Shown in pieces: positions 17,124-26,315 of a DNA stretch of 64,000 nt (position 1 is the stretch's first letter; every line of letters starts with the position of its first letter). The notes under the pieces were generated by a model, which saw nothing but the letters and a program-made list of their open reading frames with translations, did not search any database and was not told the origin of the DNA. Location: positions 34,698-98,697 of the forward strand of contig NZ_FNQJ01000011.1 in the NCBI RefSeq assembly GCF_900107605.1, read 5' to 3'. This DNA is from Acidovorax soli (GTDB taxonomy: Bacteria > Pseudomonadota > Gammaproteobacteria > Burkholderiales > Burkholderiaceae_C). The position numbers were made by a program, and so were the translations under genes.

Positions 17124-17214
17124 CGGGATGACCTGGCGAACCCCGTCAAATCAAGCACTTAGCCGCCCAATCTCCACACGGCATCCACAAGCCGCTGCAA
17201 CCCCGCACTTTTCC

Positions 17215-19326
17215 GTGTCCTCACCCTCCTGCATCGTCCACATCGCCCTGCAGACGCCTGCGCACAGCGGTGTGGGCGATTTGCTGAGCTACGCCAGTGA
17301 GCGCCCGCTCGCGCCCGGCACGCTGGTGCGCGTGCCGTTGGGCAGCCGCGAGGTGCTGGGCGTGGTGTGGGATGCCGACGAAGCCACCGGCGAGCTGCCC
17401 GATGGCGCCACCCTGCGGCCGATTGCCGGGGTGCTCGACGGCGTGGCGCCGCTGGATTTGCCCTGGCGCCGCCTGGTGGCATTTGCCGCGCGCTACTACC
17501 AGCGCGCCCTGGGCGAGGTGGCACTGGCCGCCCTGCCCCCGCAGCTGCGCGACCTGCGGCCCGAGCAGCTGGCGCGCCGCCTGCGCCGCCCCGGCACGGC
17601 ATCGGAGGTTTCACAAGATGCTATTCAAAACATAGCACTCACCACCGAGCAGGAAATTGCAAGAGGCCGAATTGCCTCGGAAAATGGTCCTTTCCTGCTG
17701 TTTGGCAGCACCGGCAGCGGCAAGACCGAGGTCTACCTGCGCTGCGTGCAGGAGATGCTGGAGGCCGACCCGACCGCCCAGGCGCTGGTGATGGTGCCCG
17801 AGATCAACCTCACACCGCAGCTCGAAGAACGCTTCGTGGGCCGCTTTGCCCCGCGCTTCGGCCCCGGCGCCGTGGTCTCGCTGCACAGTGGCATGACGAA
17901 CCCCCAGCGCCTGAAAAGCTGGCTGGCCGCCCACAGCGGCAGCGCGCGCATCGTGCTGGGCACACGCATGGCGGTGTTCGCCAGCCTGCCGGGGTTGCAG
18001 CTCATCGTGGTGGATGAAGAACACGACCCCAGCTACAAGCAGCAGGAGGGCGCCCGCTATTCGGCGCGCGACCTGGCCATCTGGCGCGGGCGCGAGCAGG
18101 GCGCCAAGGTGCTGCTGGGCTCGGCCACGCCCTCGCTGGAGAGCTGGCATGCCAGCGACCCCGCCGTGGGCCGCTACCTGCGGCTGGAAATGCCCAGCCG
18201 CATCGGCGCGGGTGCCCTGGCCCGCGTGCGCCGCGTGGACATGAACCAGCAGCCCCGGCGCACCGTCTTCAGCGCCCCGCTGCTGCAGGCCATCACCGAG
18301 CGCGTGGCGCGCGGCGAGCAAAGCATGGTGCTGCTCAACCGCCGCGGCTACGCCCCCGTGCTGCACTGCGTGGACTGCGGCTGGAAGAGCGACTGCCCGC
18401 ACTGCAGCGCGCACCAGGTGTTCCACAAGACCGACCGCACCCTGCGCTGTCACCACTGTGGCTACACGGTGCGCGTGCCGTTTCACTGCCCCACCTGCGG
18501 CAGCCCCGACATCCACCCCATGGGCCGGGGCACCGAGCAGCTCGAAGAACAGCTCGGCGCCCTGCTGCGCAACGTGCAGCGCCCCGACGGCAACCCGGCC
18601 CGCATCGCACGCATCGACGCCGACACCACCAAGGCCAAGGGCGCGCTGGAGGCGCAGCTGGCGCAGGTGCATGCGGGCGAGGTGGACGTGCTGGTGGGCA
18701 CGCAGATGATCGCCAAGGGCCACGACTTTCGCCGCATCACGCTGGTGGCCGCCGTGCAACCCGACGGCGCGCTGTTCAGCAGCGACTTCCGCGCAGCCGA
18801 GCGGCTGTTTGCGCTGCTGATGCAGGCGGCAGGCCGCGCCGGGCGCGACGCCGCCTACATGGCCGCCCAGGGCACGCAGTGCGAGATGTGGGTGCAGAGT
18901 TTTCACCCCCAGCACCCGGTGTTCGAGGCGCTGCGCACGCACGACTACCCCGCCTTTGCCGCCCGGCAGCTCAAGGAGCGCGAAGAGGCCGCCATGCCAC
19001 CGTTCTCTTACCAGGCACTGGTGCGGGCCGATGCGCGCACGCAGGAGGTGGCGCAGGGCTTTCTGACGGCTGCCACCGCCGCAGCCCACGCCGCACAACT
19101 GCCCGGTTTGCCCGACGGTACGGTCATCCTGTTCCCGCCCGTGCCGCTCACGATCCAGCGAGTGGCCAATGTGGAACGCGCCCAGATGCTGATGGAAAGC
19201 CACAGCCGCGCCACCCTGCAGCGTTTTCTGGCCGCGTGGCAGCCGGTGCTGCAGGCCACGCGCAGCCAGCCCGAGCACAAGGGACTGATCCGCTGGCTGG
19301 TGGACGTGGACCCGCTGGCGATCTAG
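17215..19326 (+). CDS. priA: Primosomal protein N' (replication restart helicase)
   Basis: About 703 residues. PriA is the 3'-5' DNA helicase that reloads the replisome at stalled forks. Walker A (FGSTGSGKT) is at about 164-171, and the DEEH box VVDEEHDPSYKQQEG follows. The eight-cysteine zinc region spans about 385-428 (CVDCGWKSDCPHC, then CHHCGY and CPTCGS). GTG 17215 (VSSPSCIVHIAL) gives the usual N-terminus. An open frame runs upstream to 17128 but overlaps the repeat region. A TAGC-type degenerate repeat may lie at about 17618-17645, in the linker before the helicase core. The stop overlaps the convergent LysR stop through a shared CTAG. Confidence 0.96.
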   Translation: MSSPSCIVHIALQTPAHSGVGDLLSYASERPLAPGTLVRVPLGSREVLGVVWDADEATGELPDGATLRPIAGVLDGVAPLDLPWRRLVAFAARYYQRALGEVALAALPPQLRDLRPEQLARRLRRPGTASEVSQDAIQNIALTTEQEIARGRIASENGPFLLFGSTGSGKTEVYLRCVQEMLEADPTAQALVMVPEINLTPQLEERFVGRFAPRFGPGAVVSLHSGMTNPQRLKSWLAAHSGSARIVLGTRMAVFASLPGLQLIVVDEEHDPSYKQQEGARYSARDLAIWRGREQGAKVLLGSATPSLESWHASDPAVGRYLRLEMPSRIGAGALARVRRVDMNQQPRRTVFSAPLLQAITERVARGEQSMVLLNRRGYAPVLHCVDCGWKSDCPHCSAHQVFHKTDRTLRCHHCGYTVRVPFHCPTCGSPDIHPMGRGTEQLEEQLGALLRNVQRPDGNPARIARIDADTTKAKGALEAQLAQVHAGEVDVLVGTQMIAKGHDFRRITLVAAVQPDGALFSSDFRAAERLFALLMQAAGRAGRDAAYMAAQGTQCEMWVQSFHPQHPVFEALRTHDYPAFAARQLKEREEAAMPPFSYQALVRADARTQEVAQGFLTAATAAAHAAQLPGLPDGTVILFPPVPLTIQRVANVERAQMLMESHSRATLQRFLAAWQPVLQATRSQPEHKGLIRWLVDVDPLAI

Positions 19327-20231
19327 AGCGCGTCGTCGTGCAGGTGGGTCTGCAGGATCTGCCGGAAGCTGGCCATGGCGGGCGCTGTGGTGCGGCCCGC
19401 CAGCGTGATGACGGCGTAGCGGGCGCCGGCGCGCATGTCCGGATGCATGGGCAGCGCGACCAGCCGGCCCGCATCCAGCCCCGCGCGGGCAGCCGCGCGC
19501 ACGCCCAGGAACACGGCATCCGACTGCTCCACGGTCGCCAGCAAGGCGGACACGTCGTCGCACTCCAGCCGCACCATCTCCGACGGATGGGCCTGCAGCC
19601 CGAACTGGTCCACCATCAGCCGGATCACTTCGTCCGACAGCGGCGTGCAGGCCACGGGGTAAGCCAGCACCTGCGCCAGTGTCACACGCGCAGCACCCGC
19701 CAGCGGATGGCCGGAGCGCACGATGAAATCGGCGCGCTGCTCGGCCAGCGCCTCGATCTGCAGGTCGGGCGCGGGCACCACGCGGCGCAGGTCCACCACC
19801 AGCGCATCGCACTGCCGGTTGCGCAGCTGCATTACCAGCAGCTCCGCCGGCCCATGGGTGACCGAAACGCGCAGGCCCGGGTGGTCACGCGCGACCGTTG
19901 TCAGCAGCGGCACGGTAAGCAGCGCGGCAGGGCCCGAGCCCAGCCCCACGCTGATGCGTCCCAGGTCACCCTGCTGCAGCAGGCGAGCGCTGTCGCGCAA
20001 GGCTTCCAGGTCACGCAGGATGGGCCGCGCGCGGGCCACGACCTCCTGCCCCAGCGGGGTGAGGGTGTTGCGCTTGCCCAGGCGGTCCAGCACCGGGCCA
20101 CCGAGTTCAAGCTCCAGCCCCTGGATGCTGCGGCTGAGCGCCGACTGGGTGATGAACAGGCGCGCCGCCGCGCGGCTGAACGATCCCGTATCGGCAACGG
20201 CCAGCAAATGTTCCAGGTGGCGCAGGTTCAT
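19323..20231 (-). CDS. LysR-family transcriptional regulator
   Basis: 302 residues. The N-terminal winged helix-turn-helix is typical: MNLRHLEHLLAVADTGSFSRAAARLFITQSALSRSIQ in order. An effector-binding domain follows (SVGLGSGPAALL onward). It is divergent from the Bug binding protein and amidohydrolase genes and so probably controls them. Its stop and the priA stop share four bases (19323-19326). Confidence 0.92.
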   Translation of the reverse strand: MNLRHLEHLLAVADTGSFSRAAARLFITQSALSRSIQGLELELGGPVLDRLGKRNTLTPLGQEVVARARPILRDLEALRDSARLLQQGDLGRISVGLGSGPAALLTVPLLTTVARDHPGLRVSVTHGPAELLVMQLRNRQCDALVVDLRRVVPAPDLQIEALAEQRADFIVRSGHPLAGAARVTLAQVLAYPVACTPLSDEVIRLMVDQFGLQAHPSEMVRLECDDVSALLATVEQSDAVFLGVRAAARAGLDAGRLVALPMHPDMRAGARYAVITLAGRTTAPAMASFRQILQTHLHDDAL

Positions 20232-20335
20232 GCGATATATGAGTTCAACGAATGGTTTTCAGAAAAATAATACATTGGACGCATAGCGTTGCACTCCCTA
20301 GGATGCGCTTACAACCATCGATACGGAGACATACC
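20232..20335. promoter_or_regulatory. Divergent promoter/operator region for LysR and the Bug-amidohydrolase operon
   Basis: About 104 bases of comparatively A/T-rich DNA between the divergent starts. ACGCATAGCGTTGC and ATACATTGGACGCAT give partial dyads that could be the LysR site. A GGAGACAT ribosome site precedes ATG 20336. No promoter boxes can be assigned with certainty. Confidence 0.4.
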
Positions 20336-21334
20336 ATGCCCTCTTCCTCCTCCCGCCTGGCGCGCCGGACGGCCGCCCTGGTCGCAGGCCTGCTGCTGAG
20401 CGCGGGCGCCCTCGCACAAACCTACCCCGCCAAGCCCGTCACGCTGATGGTGCCCTATCCGGCCGGCGGGGTTTCAGACGTGATCGCCCGCACGGTGAAC
20501 AACACGCTGGGCAAACAGCTGGGCCAGCCGGTCATCGTGGAAAACCTCGGGGGTGCCAGCGGCTCCATCGCAGCGCAGAAGGTGCTGAGCCAGCCCTCGG
20601 ACGGCCACATGATCTTTCAGGGCTCGCCCAACGAGCTGATCCTGGCGCCGCTGGCCATCTCGGCCATCAAGTTCAAGAGCGAGGATTTCCGCCTGGTGAA
20701 CATGATCGCGACCGCGCAGATCGGCTTCCTCACCCGTGGCGACCTGCCGGTGAACAGCATCGACGAGTTCGTGGAATACGCCCGCAAGCAGGCCCAGCAG
20801 GGCCGCCCCATCACCTACGCCAGCGTGGGCCCGGGTTCGTTCTACCACCTGCTGGGCGAGCACCTGTCCAAGGTCACCGGCATCCCGATGGTGCATGTGC
20901 CGTACAAGGGCGGCGCCCCGGCCGAGCAGGACCTGATTTCCGGCCAGGTGGACATCTTCCTGTCGCCCTTTGCCACCAAGCACGTCGATCTGCGCAAGGC
21001 CGGCCGCATCAAGGTGCTGGCGCTGCTGAACTCCGCCCGCCTCGATACCGCCAAGGACATCCCCGCCATCACCGAGAGCAAGGCCCTCAAGGACTTCACC
21101 TTCAACATCTGGACCGGCTACTTCGTCAAGCGCGACACGCCCGAGGCCGTGGTCGCCACCCTGCACAAGGCCATCGCCGGTACGCTCACCGAGCCCACCG
21201 TGCGCGCCAATCTCGAGGCCGCCAGCCAGACGCCAGCGCCGACGCTTTCCGTCGCAGAGGCCGCCAAGGCCTACACCGACGGCACGGCGCAGTTCCGTGC
21301 GATTGCCAAGTCCATCAACCTTCAAGCGCAGTAA
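20336..21334 (+). CDS. Bug/TctC-family periplasmic substrate-binding protein
   Basis: 332 residues. The signal peptide (LVAGLLLSAGALAQ) is followed by the family opening YPAKPVTLMVPYPAGGVSDV and later NLGGASGSIAAQKV. This large betaproteobacterial family binds carboxylates, amino acids or aromatics. No TctA/TctB membrane partners are nearby, so it is an orphan binding protein or a co-sensor. The gap to the amidohydrolase is four bases, which suggests that the ligand is related to the hydrolase substrate or product. Confidence 0.92.
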   Translation: MPSSSSRLARRTAALVAGLLLSAGALAQTYPAKPVTLMVPYPAGGVSDVIARTVNNTLGKQLGQPVIVENLGGASGSIAAQKVLSQPSDGHMIFQGSPNELILAPLAISAIKFKSEDFRLVNMIATAQIGFLTRGDLPVNSIDEFVEYARKQAQQGRPITYASVGPGSFYHLLGEHLSKVTGIPMVHVPYKGGAPAEQDLISGQVDIFLSPFATKHVDLRKAGRIKVLALLNSARLDTAKDIPAITESKALKDFTFNIWTGYFVKRDTPEAVVATLHKAIAGTLTEPTVRANLEAASQTPAPTLSVAEAAKAYTDGTAQFRAIAKSINLQAQ

Positions 21335-21338
21335 ACCC

Positions 21339-22529
21339 ATGGACCGTGCGATTCCCGAGGCCTTGCTCGCGCAGGCCGACACCTTTGTGGCGCTGCGGCG
21401 CGACCTGCACCGCCACCCCGAGCTGGGATTCCAGGAACTGCGCACCAGCGCCCTGGTGGCCGAAAAGCTCACGCAGTGGGGCTATGCCGTGACGCGCGGC
21501 CTGGGCGGCACCGGCGTGGTGGGCCAGCTGCGCCGCGGCGCCGGCACCCGCCGCCTGGGCCTGCGCGCCGACATGGACGCGCTGCCCATCACCGAAGCCA
21601 CGGGCCTGCCCCATGCCAGTTGCCACGCCGGCCTGATGCATGCCTGCGGCCACGACGGCCACACCGCCATGCTGCTGGCCGCAGCGCACCACCTGGCGCA
21701 CCACGGGCAGTTCAGCGGCACGCTCAACCTCATCTTCCAGCCCGCCGAGGAAGGCCTGGGCGGCGCCCGCAAGATGATGGACGACGGCCTGTTCCAGCGC
21801 TTTCCGTGCGACGCACTCTTTGCCATGCACAACATGCCCGGCCACCCGCCAGGGCACCTGCTGTTTCGCACCGGGGCCTTCATGGCGTCCAGCGAAAACA
21901 TCACCATCACGCTGCACGGCGTGGGCGGGCACGGCGCCATGCCGCACCACAGCGCCGACCCGGTGGTGGCGGGCTCGGCCATCGTGCTGGGCCTGCAGAG
22001 CATTGTGGCGCGCAACGTGCCGCCCCTGCAGATGGCGGTGATCACCGTGGGCGCGTTCCAGGCGGGCGAGGCCAACAACGTGATTCCACAGACGGCCACG
22101 CTCAAGCTCAGCGTGCGCTCGCTGGACCGCGGCGTGCGCGAACTGCTCAACCGCCGCATCCGTGAGCTGGTGGAAGCCCAGGCGCAGAGCTATGGCGTGC
22201 GGGCCGAGGTGGACTTCCGCGGTGGCTACCCGGTGCTGGTCAACACCCCGGCCGAGACCGAGTTTGCGCGCCAGGTGGGCCGCGAACTGGTGGGCGACGC
22301 GCAGGTAACCGAGCAGGCCGAGCCCCTGACCGGCAGCGAGGACTTTGCCTTCATGCTGGAAGACGTGCCCGGCAGCTACCTGTTGATCGGCAACGGCGAC
22401 GCAGCCACCGGCGGCCATGGCGCCTGCATGGTGCACAACCCGGGCTACGACTTCGAGGACCGCAACATCGCGGTGGGCAGCGCCTACTGGGTGCGGCTGG
22501 CCGAACGCTACCTCGTTGATCCGACCTGA
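21339..22529 (+). CDS. M20D amidohydrolase (hippurate hydrolase / aminoacylase-like)
   Basis: A 396-residue di-metal peptidase-family amidohydrolase. Metal and catalytic motifs are present: LRADMDALPI, MHACGHDGHTAMLL, QPAEEGLGGARKM and a late GSEDFAFML. Relatives hydrolyse N-acyl or N-aroyl amino acids. It directly follows the Bug gene and is divergent from the LysR gene, so the trio may handle an N-acylated amino acid or a related carboxylate. No signal peptide is visible, so it is cytosolic. Confidence 0.9.
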   Translation: MDRAIPEALLAQADTFVALRRDLHRHPELGFQELRTSALVAEKLTQWGYAVTRGLGGTGVVGQLRRGAGTRRLGLRADMDALPITEATGLPHASCHAGLMHACGHDGHTAMLLAAAHHLAHHGQFSGTLNLIFQPAEEGLGGARKMMDDGLFQRFPCDALFAMHNMPGHPPGHLLFRTGAFMASSENITITLHGVGGHGAMPHHSADPVVAGSAIVLGLQSIVARNVPPLQMAVITVGAFQAGEANNVIPQTATLKLSVRSLDRGVRELLNRRIRELVEAQAQSYGVRAEVDFRGGYPVLVNTPAETEFARQVGRELVGDAQVTEQAEPLTGSEDFAFMLEDVPGSYLLIGNGDAATGGHGACMVHNPGYDFEDRNIAVGSAYWVRLAERYLVDPT

Positions 22530-22610
22530 ACGCTGAACGCACCGACGCGCGCATGCCGTGAATGGCAACGATTTTTGAGGCACCTGGACTTGAATCCGCC
22601 CCAATCGCAT

Positions 22611-23564
22611 TCACACCAGCAGCGCAACGGCACCCGAGAAGCTCAGAAACGCCAGCGCCGTGGACACCAGGATGATCCGTGCGATGCGGCCGTTGTGGGC
22701 GCCGAAGCGCTCAGCCAGCAGCGAGACATTGCTGGCGCTGGGCAGGGCGGCCAGCAGCACCAGCACGGTGAGCGCAAACGGCGACAGCGGCACGCCCAGC
22801 GCGATGGCTGTCCGGCCCACGCCCCACACCAGCAGCGGGTGCAGCAGCAGCTTGGCCAGGGCAATGGGCACATAGTCGCGCAGCGGTACCTGCTCGTGCT
22901 GGTTCATCTGCGAGCGCGCCAGCACGGCGCCGATGGTGAACAGCGCCACGGGCGAGGCGGCATCGGCCAGCATGGCCACGGTTTTTTCCACCGGGCCGGG
23001 CAAGCTGAACTGCAGGGCCGATGCCAGCGCGCCCAGCGCAATCGACCAGGGCATGGGGTTGGTGGCCATGCCCCTGAAGGCATTCTTCAGCGCCACGCCC
23101 ACGCCGTGGGTGCCCGCGCCGTCCAGCCGCGACAGCGCAATGCACAGCGAGCTGGTGATGACCATGTCCATCACGAGGGTGACGATGACCGGGCCCGCGC
23201 TTTGCGCCCCCAGCAGTGCCACCAGCAGGGGCGCACCCATGAAGCCGGTGTTGGGGAAAGCCGCCACCAGGGCGCCAAAGGCGGCGTCATTCCAGCCGAT
23301 GCGCGCGTTACGGGTGAGTGCCACCGTGCCGCCCACCATGACCAGCGCGCACAGCAGGTACACGCCCGCCACGGCCGGGTCCAGCAGTTGCCCGATAGGG
23401 GTGCTGGCCCCGAAGCGGTACAACATGCAGGGCAGCGCGAAATACAGCACGAAGGCGTTGAGCCCCGGGATGGCGGGCTGCGGCAGCACGCCGCTGCGCG
23501 CGGCCAGATAGCCACAGAGCACGAGCGCAAAGAAAGGAAAGGTAACAAGCAGAACAGACAGCAC
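22611..23564 (-). CDS. AEC-family (auxin efflux carrier) transporter
   Basis: A 317-residue integral membrane protein with about ten helices. It shows typical AEC features: the N-terminal FVLYFALPCMLYRFGA segment and a mid-protein FPNTGFMGAPL motif. AEC carriers move dicarboxylates or other small organic anions. The start is GTG 23564, and the ribosome site is weak. It is convergent with the amidohydrolase and divergent from the helicase gene. Confidence 0.88.
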   Translation of the reverse strand: MLSVLLVTFPFFALVLCGYLAARSGVLPQPAIPGLNAFVLYFALPCMLYRFGASTPIGQLLDPAVAGVYLLCALVMVGGTVALTRNARIGWNDAAFGALVAAFPNTGFMGAPLLVALLGAQSAGPVIVTLVMDMVITSSLCIALSRLDGAGTHGVGVALKNAFRGMATNPMPWSIALGALASALQFSLPGPVEKTVAMLADAASPVALFTIGAVLARSQMNQHEQVPLRDYVPIALAKLLLHPLLVWGVGRTAIALGVPLSPFALTVLVLLAALPSASNVSLLAERFGAHNGRIARIILVSTALAFLSFSGAVALLV

Positions 23565-23745
23565 GGCGGGGATTCTCGCAGGCGCAGGCTTTGCCGGTAC
23601 CGCTTCGCCATGTGAAATTTATTGCACCCCACCGCCACCGCGCCGGGCGGGCCATGCCCACCCCAGGCTCTGTATCATTGCGCGCTCTGCGTCGTCCGCC
23701 CCCTGCACTTTCCGCGCTTTTCCCCGTCTTCCCCTCGCCCCCTCC

Positions 23746-25818
23746 ATGTCCGCCGGACTCAATCTCGCCCAGCTTCAGGCTGTCCATTACACCGAAGGCC
23801 CCTGCCTAGTGCTGGCCGGCGCGGGCTCGGGCAAGACGCGGGTGATCACGCACAAGATCGCCCACATGATCGAGCGCGGCACGGAGCCCCGGCGCATTGC
23901 CGCCATCACCTTCACCAACAAGGCCGCTGCCGAAATGCGCGAACGGGCCAAGGGCCTCATCGGCCGCCGGGCCAAGGATGTGCTGGTGTGCACCTTCCAC
24001 GCCCTGGGCGTGCGCATGGTGCGCGAGGACGGCGCCGTGCTGGGCCTCAAGCCCCAGTTCAGCATCATGGATGCCGACGACGTGGCCGGCATTCTGAAAG
24101 ACGCCGCCGGCGGCACCACCGACCTGGCCACGGCGCGCCAGTGGCAGTGGACCATCAGCAAGTGGAAGAACATGGGGCTCGATGCCGCGCAGGCCCTGGC
24201 CCAGGCGGCCGACGACAACGAGCGCAGCATTGCCGTGGTGATGGCGCGCTACGAAGAGCGCCTGGCGGCCTACCAGAGCGTGGACTTCGACGACCTGATC
24301 GGCATGCCGCTCAGGCTGCTGCGCGACTTCCCGGAGGTGCGCGCCAAGTGGCAGGCGGCCCTGGCCCATGTGCTGGTCGATGAGTACCAGGACACCAATG
24401 CCACGCAGTACGAGCTGCTCAAGCTGCTGGTGGGCGAACGCGGCCATTTCACGGCCGTGGGCGACGATGACCAATCCATCTACGGCTGGCGCGGCGCCAC
24501 GCTCGACAACCTCCGGAAACTGCCGCTGGACTACCCCGCGCTCCAGGTCATCAAGCTGGAGCAGAACTACCGCTCCACCAGCGCCATCCTGCGCGCGGCC
24601 AACAACGTGATCGGGCCCAACCCCAAGCTGTTTCCCAAGACGCTGTTCAGCGAACTGGGCGAGGGTGAACCCGTGCGCGTGGTCGATGCCGACACCGAGG
24701 AGCACGAGGCCGACCGCGCCGTGGCCCGCATCCAGAGCCTGCGCGCCGCTGCCAACCCGCCGCCGGACTGGAAGAGCTTTGCCATCCTGTACCGCGCCAA
24801 CCACCAGGCCAAGCCGTTCGAGAAGGCGCTGCGCAAGGCCAGCATTCCGTACAAGGTGTCGGGCGGCACGAGCTTTTTCGACCGCGCCGAGATCAAGGAC
24901 CTGTGCGCCTGGTTTCGCCTGTGGATCAACAACGACGACGACCCGGCATTTCTGCGCGCCATCGGCAGCCCCAAGCGCGGCATCGGCCACACCACGCTGG
25001 CGGCCCTGGGAGCGTTTGCCACGCAGCACAAGCAGAGCATGTTCGGTGCACTGTTCAACGGCATGCTGCCGGCGGCCGTGCCCAAGCGTGCGCTCGATGG
25101 CCTGCACGAGTTCGGCCGCTACATCAACGACCTGGAGCACCGCGCCCGCCACACGCACGGCGCCGAGAATGCGCGCACCTTCCTGACCGAATGGCTCCAG
25201 GAAATCGGCTACGAGCAGCACCTGTACGACGGCGAAGACAGCGAAAAGGTGGCCGCCGCCCGCTGGAGCAACGTGCTGGAGTTCTGCGACTGGATGGCCC
25301 AGCGCGCGGGCGGCCAGATCGACGACACGGCAGGCGCCATGGTGGCCAAGGAGACGAAAAGCCTGCTGGAGGTGTCGCAGACCATTGCGCTGCTGTCCAC
25401 CATCAGCGAGCGCGAGCAGGAGCAGGACATGGTCACGCTGTCGACCCTGCACGCCAGCAAGGGGCTGGAGTGGCCCCATGTGGTGCTGGTCGGCGTGACC
25501 GAGGGCATGCTGCCCTTCAAGCTCGACGACGACGAAGGCCGCCAGCTGAAGGTGGCCGACGACACCCTGCAGCGCCTGCAGGAAGAGCGCCGCCTGATGT
25601 ATGTGGGCATCACCCGCGCCCAGCGCACGCTGGCCGTGAGCTGGACCAAAAAACGCAAGAAGGGCCGCGAGATGGTGGCCGCGCGGCCCAGCCGCTTCAT
25701 TTCAGAGATGGGCCTGGACAAAGCCACCACGCGCGAAGACCCGCGCGAAAAGCTCAAGGCCTTGCGCGCCGAATTTGCCGCCAAGGCACAGGCCGCCAGT
25801 GCGGCGCCCAGCGCATGA
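23746..25818 (+). CDS. Rep-type superfamily 1 DNA helicase
   Basis: 690 residues, matching E. coli Rep (about 670) rather than UvrD or PcrA length. Walker A (AGAGSGKT) is at 24-31. Motif II is VDEYQDTN, followed by VGDDDQSIYGWRGA, then VLVGVTEGMLPFK and a final RRLMYVGITRAQ. Rep is a 3'-5' helicase that clears proteins ahead of replication forks. Its stop overlaps the start of the next gene (ATGA). Confidence 0.93.
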   Translation: MSAGLNLAQLQAVHYTEGPCLVLAGAGSGKTRVITHKIAHMIERGTEPRRIAAITFTNKAAAEMRERAKGLIGRRAKDVLVCTFHALGVRMVREDGAVLGLKPQFSIMDADDVAGILKDAAGGTTDLATARQWQWTISKWKNMGLDAAQALAQAADDNERSIAVVMARYEERLAAYQSVDFDDLIGMPLRLLRDFPEVRAKWQAALAHVLVDEYQDTNATQYELLKLLVGERGHFTAVGDDDQSIYGWRGATLDNLRKLPLDYPALQVIKLEQNYRSTSAILRAANNVIGPNPKLFPKTLFSELGEGEPVRVVDADTEEHEADRAVARIQSLRAAANPPPDWKSFAILYRANHQAKPFEKALRKASIPYKVSGGTSFFDRAEIKDLCAWFRLWINNDDDPAFLRAIGSPKRGIGHTTLAALGAFATQHKQSMFGALFNGMLPAAVPKRALDGLHEFGRYINDLEHRARHTHGAENARTFLTEWLQEIGYEQHLYDGEDSEKVAAARWSNVLEFCDWMAQRAGGQIDDTAGAMVAKETKSLLEVSQTIALLSTISEREQEQDMVTLSTLHASKGLEWPHVVLVGVTEGMLPFKLDDDEGRQLKVADDTLQRLQEERRLMYVGITRAQRTLAVSWTKKRKKGREMVAARPSRFISEMGLDKATTREDPREKLKALRAEFAAKAQAASAAPSA

Positions 25819-26315
25819 CACCACGCACCCCGAACTCCAGGGCATGGCCCGCACTCTGGCTAGCGATTGCTTACATTTTGATAGCAATAAGCTCTTCTCC
25901 TACAAGCGCTGCAAGCCAAAGTGATCCACAATCCACCACCGCTTGCCCGGCTGCGGTTGACCTGAATCATCAACACCTGCAAGGCCGCTGGCACGCCACG
26001 CTGCAGCCCGCCGCACCCGATGCAGCGCCAGCACCCGCCACCACGGCCGTGCTGCAGTTGGGTCCCCATCCCGAGCTGGCCGAGAGCGTGCGCGGCACCG
26101 TGCAGCGCGGCGACGCCAGTGCATTGCTCAGCGGCGATGTGGATGCGGGCGAGCTGGCCTTGGAAGAATCGATCAACGGCACCAACATCAGCGCCACCTG
26201 GACCGGCCAGGTGGTCGATGGCAGTTGTGGCCAGGAAATACGCGGAACATGGAACAACGTCCACCCCACCCTCTCTCTTGCTTTCGTGCTGCGCAAGCAG
26301 CCGGGCTGGCAATGA
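25815..26315 (+). CDS. Small secreted protein of unknown function
   Basis: 166 residues with a signal-like N-terminus (ALWLAIAYILIAISSSPTSA). The predicted mature part has two cysteines that may pair (Cys44-type TTACPAAV and GSCGQEIRG). No domain is recognised. The C-terminal half resembles a beta-sheet-rich, lipocalin-like composition, but this is weak. It overlaps the Rep helicase gene and pldA by ATGA at both ends, so it is translated with them. Its signal peptide is encoded by a dispersed repeat copy. Confidence 0.65.
   Translation: MTPRTPNSRAWPALWLAIAYILIAISSSPTSAASQSDPQSTTACPAAVDLNHQHLQGRWHATLQPAAPDAAPAPATTAVLQLGPHPELAESVRGTVQRGDASALLSGDVDAGELALEESINGTNISATWTGQVVDGSCGQEIRGTWNNVHPTLSLAFVLRKQPGWQ
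25866..25922. repeat. Dispersed repeat copy encoding a signal peptide
   Basis: ATTGCTTACATTTTGATAGC, then AATAAGCTCTTCTCCTACAA, then GCGCTGCAAGCCAAAG. It is clearly A/T-rich compared with the flanking genes and is translated in frame in the 25815 gene. Confidence 0.7.

Larger units (their letters stand above)
16539..17214. other. AT-rich intergenic region with four consensus DnaA boxes (hemE-priA)
   Basis: No gene is visible in these roughly 675 bases. Four 9-mers match the DnaA-box consensus TTATNCACA, all on the + strand: TTATGCACA at 16574 and 16921, and TTATCCACA at 16773 and 17109. The DNA is far richer in A/T than its surroundings, with runs such as TTGCTCTTTTTGTAAGC near 16690. A duplicated block and a repeated GCTAGCACAAA (near 16868 and 16968) add to the structure. 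It may be a replication origin, a DnaA-titration site or a regulatory array. No dnaA gene lies in the window. Confidence 0.6.
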
